A stretch of DNA of 64,000 nt from the NCBI GenBank assembly GCA_018292915.2, contig JACVVK020000005.1, positions 5,320,001 to 5,384,000 of the forward strand. The letters run 5' to 3'. Positions 55,824 to 64,000 of this stretch are shown piece by piece. Both the position numbers and the translations under genes were made by a program. The notes beneath the pieces were generated by a model. That model ran no database searches. It was not told the DNA's origin and saw only the letters and a list, made by a program, of their open reading frames with translations. Each line of letters starts with the position of its first letter. The first letter of the stretch is position 1. The DNA comes from Batillaria attramentaria. Taxonomy: Eukaryota > Mollusca > Gastropoda > Batillariidae.

Positions 55824-58800
55824 ATGACGCATTGCAGTGAAAGCCGAAAGGAAGCTGCAAGGCCGACCCCCCTTCTAACACCCAGAACAACAACGAGAGT
55901 AGCCACATGGAACATCAGGACAATGTATGAAGTAGGAAGGACCATACAAGTAGCAAGAGAGATGAAGAACTACAAGATAGGAGTACTGGGACTGAGTGAG
56001 ACAAGGTGGCTACAGACAGGACAGCTGAGATTTTCATCGGGAGAGCATTTGCTGTACTCTGGACACACAGAGGATGGAGCCCCCCACACTGAGGGCGTGG
56101 CCCTGATGCTGGCACCGGAGGCACAGCGGGCACTCATCGGCTGGGAACCTGTCAACTCCCGCATCATCACAGCCAAATTCATCACCAAGAAAAAAGACAT
56201 CAAGCTGAACATCATCCAGTGCTATGCTCCCACCAATGATGCGGAAGAGGAGAAAAAAGATGACTTCTACCAACAACTGCAGACAGTGATAGATAGAGGA
56301 GGAGCCAAGGACATGACCATACTGATGGGAGACTTCAACGCCAAGATTGGATCAGACAACACAGGCTACGAGGACACCATGGGAACACACGGACTGGGAC
56401 AGATGAACGAAAATGGCGAGCGCTTTGCAAACTTTTGTGCCCTGAACCAGCTAGTGATAGGAGGCAGCATCTTCCCACACAAGCGCATCCACAAGGCCAC
56501 ATGGAGATCACCGGACCATGTCACGGAGAACCAGATTGATCACATCTGCATCAGCCGGAAGTTCAGGAGATCGTGGCGGGATGTGCGCGTGATGAGGGGT
56601 GCCGATGTATCATCAGACCACCACCTTCTTGCAACAACATTGAGACTTCGGCTTAAGAGGCACACCAACGCCAACAACACACGGACCAGGTACAACGTTG
56701 GACTACTCAGGAACACAGACACACAAGCAGCATTCCGGATCAGCCTTTCCAACAGGTTCCAGCCACTGCAAGACCTGATAGAAGACAGTGAAATGGACAT
56801 CGAGACACACTGGGAACACAGCAAGAAACTTTGGCACGACACATGCGAAGAGGTCCTTGGCAAGAGAAAGACCCAACATAAGGAATGGATCTCTGCTGAT
56901 ACCATCCAGAAGCTGGAAGTTAGGAAAGAGAAGAAAACTGCACTGAACACGAGCCGAACAAGAAGAGCTAAGGCAAAGGCACAGGAAGAATACACAGCAG
57001 CTGACAGAGAAGTGAAGAGGAGCACCAGGAAGGACAAGAGGGACTACATCGACAACCTGGCCAGTCAAGCAGAGGAAGCAGCCCGACAAGGGAATCTAAA
57101 AGACCTGTACCAGGTGACCAAGAAGCTCGCGGGCAAATTCCAGCAGACAGACAAACCAGTGAAGGACAAGAACGGGCACCCACTGACAACAACTGAGGAA
57201 CAGCTGAAGCGATGGGCAGAACACTTCAGGGAGCTGTTAAATCGCCCCATCCCTGAAGCACCACCAGACATCCCACCAGCAGAGACAGAACTACCCATCA
57301 ACTGTGACAAGCCCTCTAAGGCGGAGATCAGGAAAGCCATCATGACACTGAGAAATGGGAAAGCTGCAGGGCCGGACGAGATACCAGCAGAAGCCATCAA
57401 AGCAGACACAGAGACAGCCGTCAACATGCTGCACAGCCTTTTCAGCAAGATCTGGGAGAAGGAAGAGGTGCCAGCCCAGTGGAAAGAAGGGATCGTCATC
57501 AAGCTGCCAAAGAAAGGGGACCTCAGGGACTGCAGCAACTACCGAGGGATCATGCTCCTGTCAGTGCCAGGCAAGGTTCTCAACAGAATTCTACTGGAGA
57601 GGATGAGAGAGGCAGTCGACCCCATGCTCCGAGACCAGCAGGCGGGCTTTCGCAGGAACAGGTCCTGCGCTGACCAGATTGCCAGCCTACGCATCATTGT
57701 GGAGCAGTCACTGGAGTGGAACTCCCCTCTCTACATCAACTTCATAGACTATGAGAAGGCTTTCGACAGTGTAGACAGAGAGGCACTGTGGAAGCTGCTA
57801 AGGCACTATGGAGTTCCCGGGAAGATCATCTCCTTGATCCAGTGCACCTACCAAGACATGAGCTGCAGGATTGCCCATGCTGGCCAGTTGTCAGAAAGCT
57901 TCGAGGTGAAGACCGGAGTCCGCCAGGGATGCCTGTTGTCCCCGTTCCTCTTCCTCCTGGTCATCGACTGGATCATGAAGACCACTACAGCAGGCAGGAA
58001 AAACGGGATACAGTGGACACTCTGGACGCAGCTGGATGACCTCGACTTCGCAGACGACCTGGCGCTCCTGTCTCACAGCCACAGCCAGATGCAGGACAAG
58101 ACTACGCGCCTGGAAGCCACATCAGCCGGAACAGGGCTCAAGATCAACAGGAAGAAAACCGAGCTGATGAAGATCAACACCACTGCCAACACACCAGTCA
58201 CAGTCGGTGGAGAGCCCATCAGGGAGGTAGAGTCCTTTGTCTACCTGGGAAGTGTGGTTGATGGACAGGGAGGCACAGACCGAGACGTCACAGCCAGAAT
58301 CGGCAAGGCAAGGGCAGCAATGGTCATGCTGAAGAACGTCTGGGCATCCAAAGTTGTCAGCATAAGAACCAAACTTCGCATCTTCAACTCCAACGTGAAG
58401 TCGGTTCTGCTCTACGGATGCGAAACATGGAGGACAACGAAGACCATGCAGCAGAAGATCCAGACATTTCTCAACACCTGTCTGAGGCGCATCTTCAACA
58501 TCCGATGGCCAGAGAAGATCCGGAATGAAGAGCTGTGGGAGCGAGCGGGGCAGGAACCAGTGGCCAAGCAGATCCTGCGGAGGAAGTGGGGCTGGATTGG
58601 ACACACCCTCAGGAAGCCAGCATCCAGCACCACACGCCAAGCCCTGACATGGAACCCACAGGGGAAAAGGAAGAGAGGCCGGCCTCGCAACAGCTGGAGG
58701 CGGGACACTGAGGCAGAGCTATGTAAGCAGGGTACCAACTGGACTGGAGTGGCAAGACTAGCCCAGAACAGAGTGCGATGGCGAAGGGTTGTCGATGGCC

Positions 58801-58832
58801 TATGCTCCACGTGGAGCCAAGGGCCTAAGTAA
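55824..58832 (+). CDS. RTE retrotransposon endonuclease/reverse transcriptase
   Basis: 1002 codons with no break. Residues 24-270 form an APE-like endonuclease: ATWNIRTM (N30), LSETRW (E59), MGDFNAKIG (D170, N172), IDHICIS (D239) and SSDHH (D265, H266), all the catalytic positions. Residues from about 480 to 800 form the reverse transcriptase: AAGPDEIPAE, FIDYEKAFDSVDR, VRQGCLLSPFLF (about 698) and FADDLALL (about 743, the YxDD box in FADD form). The C-terminus is basic and includes KRKRGRPRNSWRRD. It would nick target DNA and copy its own RNA by target-primed reverse transcription. The start is the first ATG; a non-AUG start upstream is possible. Confidence 0.93.
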   Translation: MTHCSESRKEAARPTPLLTPRTTTRVATWNIRTMYEVGRTIQVAREMKNYKIGVLGLSETRWLQTGQLRFSSGEHLLYSGHTEDGAPHTEGVALMLAPEAQRALIGWEPVNSRIITAKFITKKKDIKLNIIQCYAPTNDAEEEKKDDFYQQLQTVIDRGGAKDMTILMGDFNAKIGSDNTGYEDTMGTHGLGQMNENGERFANFCALNQLVIGGSIFPHKRIHKATWRSPDHVTENQIDHICISRKFRRSWRDVRVMRGADVSSDHHLLATTLRLRLKRHTNANNTRTRYNVGLLRNTDTQAAFRISLSNRFQPLQDLIEDSEMDIETHWEHSKKLWHDTCEEVLGKRKTQHKEWISADTIQKLEVRKEKKTALNTSRTRRAKAKAQEEYTAADREVKRSTRKDKRDYIDNLASQAEEAARQGNLKDLYQVTKKLAGKFQQTDKPVKDKNGHPLTTTEEQLKRWAEHFRELLNRPIPEAPPDIPPAETELPINCDKPSKAEIRKAIMTLRNGKAAGPDEIPAEAIKADTETAVNMLHSLFSKIWEKEEVPAQWKEGIVIKLPKKGDLRDCSNYRGIMLLSVPGKVLNRILLERMREAVDPMLRDQQAGFRRNRSCADQIASLRIIVEQSLEWNSPLYINFIDYEKAFDSVDREALWKLLRHYGVPGKIISLIQCTYQDMSCRIAHAGQLSESFEVKTGVRQGCLLSPFLFLLVIDWIMKTTTAGRKNGIQWTLWTQLDDLDFADDLALLSHSHSQMQDKTTRLEATSAGTGLKINRKKTELMKINTTANTPVTVGGEPIREVESFVYLGSVVDGQGGTDRDVTARIGKARAAMVMLKNVWASKVVSIRTKLRIFNSNVKSVLLYGCETWRTTKTMQQKIQTFLNTCLRRIFNIRWPEKIRNEELWERAGQEPVAKQILRRKWGWIGHTLRKPASSTTRQALTWNPQGKRKRGRPRNSWRRDTEAELCKQGTNWTGVARLAQNRVRWRRVVDGLCSTWSQGPK

Positions 58833-58879
58833 GTAAGTAATCTCAGCAAAAAGCCGCAAACATTTTTTTTTTTTAAACT

Positions 58880-59188
58880 GCGACTCCTTCGACTGTGCAT
58901 AATCCAGGCAACTCTGTCACAGTTGCAGAGTTTTCAGCGCTTCGGGGACCCTTACAAAACCAGAGCACGCGTTTGCCGTGACATTATTTGGCTTTTGGTT
59001 AGTGAGCGAGACACATCGCTACAGTGTCTAACGGATGTTGACGGTGCTGCACGATCTTTCTCGCTCAGTGTCAAAACGCAAACTGAGCTGTGAAATCAGG
59101 CTGCCCTTGGCTTTTATTGGGGTGTCAGGGACGCTGAAAACTCTGCAACTCTGACAGAGTTGACTGTGCTTGCACAGTCGACTCTGTA
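58880..59188. mobile_element. Foldback MITE with roughly 60-bp arms
   Basis: The left arm contains CGACTGTGCA and CAACTCTGTCACAGTTGCAG then AGTTTTCAGCG; the right arm contains the complement (CGCTGAAAACTCTGCAACTC, TGACAGAGTTGACTGTGC). The loop is about 170 bp, with no ORF. It lies just after the RTE's right TSD. Confidence 0.75.
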
Positions 59189-59227
59189 AAAATTTTTCAC
59201 ACTTCGGAAAGCTTTTTGTTGGGAGCT

Positions 59228-59415
59228 TTAATCTTTGATGTTCACAGGTCGCTCTGGCTGTTTTAGTCGTGTCAGTCTAGCATCACACCACCAAGACACT
59301 TGCAGCCTTTGAGATGCTGTCACTGTGCAGGCGCCCAAGTGGTACGACGTCAGACACTATCAAAACAGCTCTGAACGATCTATGAGCCTAAAAATCTTAA
59401 AAACTGGGCCTTTAA
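59228..59415. mobile_element. TTAA-family foldback derivative
   Basis: 188 bp with TTAA at both ends (59228-59231, 59412-59415). The two halves are inverted copies of the family's left end (TTCACAGGTCGCTCTGGCTG against the complement of CAGCTCTGAACGATCTATGA), so the right end has been replaced by a second left end. Confidence 0.68.
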
Positions 59416-59537
59416 AGAAAAGAATTCGGTCGCTGAGACGAAGGGCACTTGAGTGCAGCCCTAATCGGAAACTGACTTCAAACACAGGCTCAAGTGACGA
59501 AGATCTAAAACCAAGGTAGATGATGACTTTCTTTGAC

Positions 59538-60115
59538 AGCGAAGACCTTCATACTCTAAATACCTCACACACAAAAACACTCAGTGACGTCACACACAAG
59601 TACGTCTGCCATCAGAGCCGCTTTCTATACGTTAACTGGTCATACAGCTGTCATAGCTCGCTTTGTTTGGATACATCTAAACACCTTGAATACCTTTAGT
59701 GTCCGATTTTGACGCTCGGCTGCCCTCAGTAACGATGAAATGGAAACTTCAAACATGCCTCGGCAAAGACCCTCATAATCCAACTACCTCAGACATCCAC
59801 ACAAACGTCGTCTACCAGGAGCACTTTGTACAAGTAAGCTGGAAAGATAGTTGCGGTCAGTACTCGATTTGTTTTGGATACACGTCCAAGACCTTTAATG
59901 CCTTCCGTGTTCAGTCTCGGCGAAACGGAAACTTCAAACGTAAGGCCCCTCATACTCTAAATACCTCAGACATACACACACTGCACATGCTACGTACTAA
60001 CTTACTGCCGTGAGGAACGCTTTTTACGAGTAAATTGACAAGGTAGTTGTTTGGTCAAAACTCGCTTTGTTTGGATACATCGAATTACCTTCCGTGTCCG
60101 ATTCTGACGCCCGCG
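59538..60115 (+). repeat. Tandem repeat of about 190-200 bp, three diverged units
   Basis: Shared phrases recur in order: CTCATACTCTAAATACCTCA, GTCTACCAGGAGCACTTTGT, ACTCGCTTTGTTTGGATACA, TTCCGTGTCCGATT and GAAACTTCAAAC. Units run about 59538-59735, 59736-59930 and 59931-60115. No ORF. Confidence 0.7.
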
Positions 60116-60439
60116 GAGACTAAACAAAAACAACAGTGCGATACTCTCCCCAAACCTCTCAGTAAATGAAAGCTATGGGTGCAGAGGGGTGCACCCAACA
60201 GATTCTACCGTCATCTGGAAAAGGGCCTAATTGCCTATCAACCCCACGGCGCTTACGCCCTTGTTTCCAAATGAGGGTGGATGTATCCTGATTGTTTCTG
60301 AACACCACTCTTGTTTCAAAACAGAGAGACACGTGGAAACAGATCTCAAACCTACCGTTCCCTCCATGGCTACCAGCACTTTTGAAAGTCTGCCAGCTTC
60401 TGGTTCAGTTCAGTTCAGTGTTAACATAGTATCCATGCT

Positions 60440-60761
60440 CTCGTAATAGGCCCATACGCGCTCGGGTTCTAACGCGTCTCTCGGAAGTCTCCCAAGTAAG
60501 AAGAGGTATGGTGCACGGTCCTTCCAAAACGTTGCGTCCAAACTGTGGAACTCTCTTCCTGAGTCAGCGAAGGAGGCAGTCAGCAACACCGCATTCCGGA
60601 AGCGCCTGAAGACTCATCTCTTCAGTGCTTCGCCTCAGTAATCATCTAAACTTTTTTTTTTTTTTTTAAACGCTATCTTTCCTTCAAGAATCTATCCCTA
60701 AAGCGCCATGAGCACTCAGTTAGGGTGGAACCGTGCACTGTACCAAGTCACAGTCTCCACC

Positions 60762-60792
<31 letters not shown>

Positions 60793-60797
60793 CCATT
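60440..60797 (+). pseudogene. LINE 3' fragment with RT C-terminus and 3' UTR
   Basis: The frame ending at the stop 60639-60641 encodes ARSFQNVASKLWNSLPESAK and FRKRLKTHLFSASPQ, the CR1/L2/Jockey-like C-terminal signature. A 3' UTR follows with a T-run, AAACGCTATCTTTC, AAGCGCCATGAGCACTCAG and a (CAC)n/(CAT)n tail. It is 5'-truncated. Confidence 0.85.
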
Positions 60798-61417
60798 AAG
60801 CGTCGACGTTGAGACTATTCGAATGTTTGCCTGGTTCACACAGTCCCGCCCTGTCACGCCCCTTCAGGTTCCATCGTCAACCTCTGCCTCCTTGCACGCG
60901 TCTACTCTGCCGGCATCTTATGACAACTCCTGAAACTGTTAATATCACAGAGTACTATCGCCCAGTTTTCCCTCAACGCACGACCGTGTATTTCTAGAAT
61001 GAAGAACACTGCTGCGCCGCGCCCGAACACGGTTCGAACGATAACAAAACGATCGAATTTCCAGACCGTAATCTCTCGGAGTTAATTGCTGACGCAACAA
61101 ATAATCGACACGCTACGGACATTTAGCACGCCGGCCGCGAACCTACAACGCTAAATGCTCTCTCACAGCGGCGTGATTTGTTACCGCAAGCGGTGCTGGT
61201 TTCCAGTTTACACGAGGTAGTTCATGTGACAAACAACCGGCGAAAGCCGGCAAAAAAACAAAACAAAACAAAAAACACACAAAAAAACACACCAAAAACA
61301 GTGCGTACGACAAACGGCGCTTTAGGATAAAAATAAACAAAGGGAGCGAATAGGTAAGTGGACACTGGAAGGGAGAGAACTTTTGAGTAGTCTTTTCGCA
61401 GCTGCAACCACTACTGG
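60798..61417. other. Stretch without recognisable gene
   Basis: CpG is moderately frequent around 61010-61140, but no ORF with start and donor context was found on either strand. CAAAA-rich at 61255-61300. Confidence 0.45.
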
Positions 61418-61741
61418 CTTGTTTATTTATTTATTTATTTATTTTCATTATCCCTTTCGGGAAATTCGGGCTGCTTCCCCCGGGGGGAAGCGCGTCGCCG
61501 CGGTGCAGCGCCACCCAATATCTATCCTATTTTTTTAATTTTTTTTTTTACAATTTTGATGGGGAGGAAAGCCGGATTACCCGGAGAGAAGCCCCCGATG
61601 AGCAGCCCGGTAACCAGGAAAAACCGGTAGAACATATCACAAGCTCGACCTGAGATCGAACCCACGCTTGACCTTGGTGACGGCCGTTCAGTAACGCAGC
61701 GGCTAAATCCGACGCGCTACCTATTAGACCACAGCTCACCC
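61418..61741 (-). mobile_element. tRNA-derived SINE, family 2
   Basis: On the minus strand a tRNA-like head begins GGTGAGCTGTGGTCTAATAG, with A-box-like TGGTCTAATAGG and B box GGGTTCGATCTCA. A GC-rich body follows, then AATTTCCCGAAAGGGATAAT and an (AAAT)n tail at about 61418-61440. The head and tail differ fully from family 1. Confidence 0.78.
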
Positions 61742-62579
61742 TAAATAAACACTAAAACGACTCGTCGCCATTAATGACCGGCATTTCTCGGAAAGGCCTA
61801 TTACTGAAGAATGAAAATGAATGAAGGGGGAAAAAACCAAACCAAACCCAAACCACCCCACACGGCAATTTCATCTTTAAATCACGATTTGGACTTGTCG
61901 CCAAGTATCGGGCACTTCTCGAAAAGGCCTTTTCTGAAGAAGACGACTCTACATACGAAAATAAAATCCAACATCACTGTCGTATTTCTCCTTCAGAGAG
62001 AAATAACTCGAAAATATGTTGTTGTGGGCCACCGGCCCCTTCAGCACAGGATGAGAGAGAGAGAGAGAGAGAGGCCGCCTACCTGCTCCGTCACAGACCC
62101 GAAACGTTATACCCCAAATCACTGAAGTGAACTCTTTACCCCACCCATAATACCTTATACGAGTGACGAATCAATATCAAATTCAAAACACACGGTCTGT
62201 CGATGAAACAATATTAGATATTCAACAGATCATACGTTGTTTTGAAGTTTTCTTGACAGTGTCAAGCGTCAACCTATCTGCAGGTGTGAATGCCCCGAAA
62301 CATTCCCTCGCGGCACCACAAGCATTTAAATTTTGGCGATATCTGGACCAGATAACATAACATGCCAATGACCGACCAGACGTGACACTCTGTCCAACAT
62401 GACTACCTTTCTAACTTTCAAACTCCGCCGGCATACGCATGGGTGGTGAAACAAAATTGATGGTCGTTTTTTGCCGGTGCTATGCCGCTCCAATTCAATT
62501 CAAGGTCAACCAAGTCAAGTCAAGTCAGTTTTATTTGTCCCAGAACTGAGAAAATCGCTGGGTTTCCACGCCGGCGACA

Positions 62580-62825
62580 GCACCGCGTTTTTCCCAAATT
62601 CAAAACGCAATAGCACCGCAATAACGCTTTGGATTTTCAGGTGTTGGTGAAAACGATTGAAGGGGGCCGTTTACCACCCAGAAACCGGCTTGTACTAATA
62701 CGTTACTACACTCTAAAGACGTGTACATACTCTTGTTTAAAATAACGGTCTTAAATGAGAGCAATCGTCGTCGAAACTTCTTGAAGCGGCAGAGCAACGG
62801 GAAAAAGGTCGTCCATTTTGATTAG
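62580..62825 (-). repeat. Dispersed repeat C, copy 2
   Basis: Reverse-orientation relative of 26228-26480, including AAAATGGACGACCTTTTTCC and GAAACTTCTTGAAGCGGCAG (plus strand). A further partial match (TGCCGGTGCTATGCCGCTCC) is at 62474-62493. Confidence 0.6.
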
Positions 62826-62833
62826 CTCCCCGT

Positions 62834-63122
62834 GATATAGTGTTGCCGGGTGTAACACGCGGGATGTACTCCCCAGCTCCATATACTCCCGGGGCATTTC
62901 CCGCTTAGAAGCTGAAGATACTCCCTCCTGTCTCATACTCCACCCTCCACACGCAAGACTCTTTTCTCCCATGCTGCACACAGTCTACTAGTGAAACCAA
63001 TCGTTAGTCTGTGTGTGGCTTGGACGAGAGGGAGTACATACAGCGTTAACGCGAGAAGTGCCTCAGCGTATACGGAGCTGGGGGAGTACATCCCGCGTGT
63101 TGAACCCAGCAACACTGTAGTA
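62834..63122. mobile_element. Foldback element with roughly 53-bp inverted arms
   Basis: The left arm at about 62834-62886 and the right arm at about 63067-63122 are near-complements around AACACGCGGGATGTACTCCC and CCAGCTCC. Outside and inside the right arm, TACATACAGCGTTAACGCG occurs twice (63037 and 63149) as a direct repeat. Confidence 0.72.
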
Positions 63123-63185
63123 TGTCTGGTTCAGACTAGAGGGCGGTACATACAGCGTTAACGCGGGAAGTGCACCCTGGAGCAC

Positions 63186-63802
63186 ACCCACCATTGCCAT
63201 AGATTTCATAATTATTTTGTCGTTCCCTCGTTCGCTAGTGAGGTTCGCTGAAGAACTGGGCCGATAGCCCATCTTTTTTCTTCTTTTTTTTTTTTCTCCG
63301 TACAGCCCAGCTTTTTTCCTTTTCAACAAAAGCAAATAAATAATCCCTTCTTTGTATTTTTCATAGCATCTAACAAAAGACACGCCGCAGGAATGAGATT
63401 CATAAACACTGGCCGAGTCAGGATATCAATCTTGTTTGCCTAATGAGGCACGAACGGCCTTTGAAAGCGTAATTCCATCGGTCACTTTTTTGTGTCACGA
63501 CGCATTACGCTTCTCCCTGCTTCGAGGGCTTGCACGTGGAAGACGCTCTGGTCCTAATGGTTTGCTAATGGGTTTTCGTGGTCAGCGATTGACCAATTGC
63601 TTGTAACATGCTCACGCACGGGGTGCGTGCTATTATGAATGTCCCAATGGGGAAAAGCAGGTTTCTGTCTTTTGTCTTTCTTCTCGCCTTTTTGATCAGT
63701 CATTGCATGCATTTGCTTTCCTCTATGCGTATTTTTTTTTTTTCTGTTTTGTGTTCTAAACATAATTACTGATGAATCTGTGAAAGCATGATTTGCGAGC
63801 GC
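63186..63802. other. Stretch without recognisable gene
   Basis: T-rich runs at 63266-63297 and 63731-63742. No repeat family match and no exon candidate. Confidence 0.5.

Positions 63803-63885
<83 letters not shown>
63803..63885. repeat. (GT)n/(GA)n compound microsatellite
   Basis: About 50 bp of GT directly joined to about 30 bp of GA, followed by a G-run. Confidence 0.96.
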
Positions 63886-63887
<2 letters not shown>

Positions 63888-64000
63888 GGGGGGGGAGTTG
63901 ACAAGGTTAAAAAAACCAAAAACTACAAAAACAACAAAAGCCAATTTTCATTCAGCTGTTGCTAGAACAACTACCTAATTGAAAGCCAGCGCTCATTGCT

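Larger units (their letters stand above)
55546..58838 (+). mobile_element. Full-length RTE-type non-LTR retrotransposon
   Basis: A 3293-bp element bounded by a perfect 14-bp TSD (AATCTCAGCAAAAA at 55532-55545 and 58839-58852). It has a 5' leader of about 280 bp, one ORF with AP endonuclease and reverse transcriptase, and a 3' end in (TAAG)n, with no poly(A). Size, single-ORF layout and the short tandem 3' tail are typical of the RTE clade. The intact ORF and perfect TSD point to recent insertion and possibly a live copy. It lies on the far side of the first CCDC88 exon in the window, probably in an intron of that gene (inference). Confidence 0.93.

Noticed and set aside
56540..57538. Minus-strand ORFs of 120-170 codons inside the RTE
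   Set aside because: Frame shadows of the retrotransposon ORF; equivalent shadows occur in the truncated copy.
54164..64000. HOOK-domain exons of CCDC88
   Set aside because: Searched minus-strand ORFs for the Trp/Leu-rich HOOK signature and found none; these exons must lie beyond the window.

Overview
This window is animal nuclear DNA, most likely from a mollusc and probably a gastropod. The reasons are long introns with GT/AG borders, very dense (GT)n, (CA)n and (GA)n microsatellites and homopolymer runs, tRNA-derived SINEs, an RTE-type retrotransposon, and TIR elements with internal tandem repeats of the kind known from molluscan 'pearl' elements. The species call is inference.

The one gene I can name fills 28358-54163 on the minus strand. 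It is the 3' part of a CCDC88 (Girdin/Daple) gene. I reconstructed 24 coding exons, all with GT/AG borders and matching phases; together they encode 2118 residues. The order is the end of the region after the HOOK domain, about 1200 residues of coiled coil, a basic linker, a Galpha-binding-and-activating (GBA) motif in the exon at 31766-31968, a polyQ tract, a long disordered Ser/Pro/Gly/Arg tail, and a C-terminal Gly-Cys-Val PDZ-binding motif like that of Daple. The first exons (HOOK domain) lie beyond the right edge. A candidate poly(A) signal is at 27971-27976.

The right flank (54164-64000) is repeat-rich. It holds a full-length RTE-type LINE (55546-58838) with perfect target-site duplications (TSDs), an uninterrupted 1002-residue endonuclease/reverse-transcriptase ORF, and a predicted HDV-like self-cleaving ribozyme exactly at its 5' end. 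Beyond it are MITE-like foldback elements, a roughly 190-bp tandem repeat, LINE remnants and a second SINE family.

The left flank (1-28000) has no confidently named gene. It holds MITE families, a 5'-truncated sister RTE copy nested inside a pearl-like element (5806-8158), a 1.1-kb pearl-like element built of about 140-bp repeats with nuclear-receptor-like half-sites (14178-15277), a 67-bp minisatellite (20333-21149), and two SINEs inserted tail to tail. One CpG-rich patch near 17.2-17.75 kb looks like the promoter and first coding exon of an unidentified minus-strand gene (17554-17632), possibly continuing at 15759-15982.
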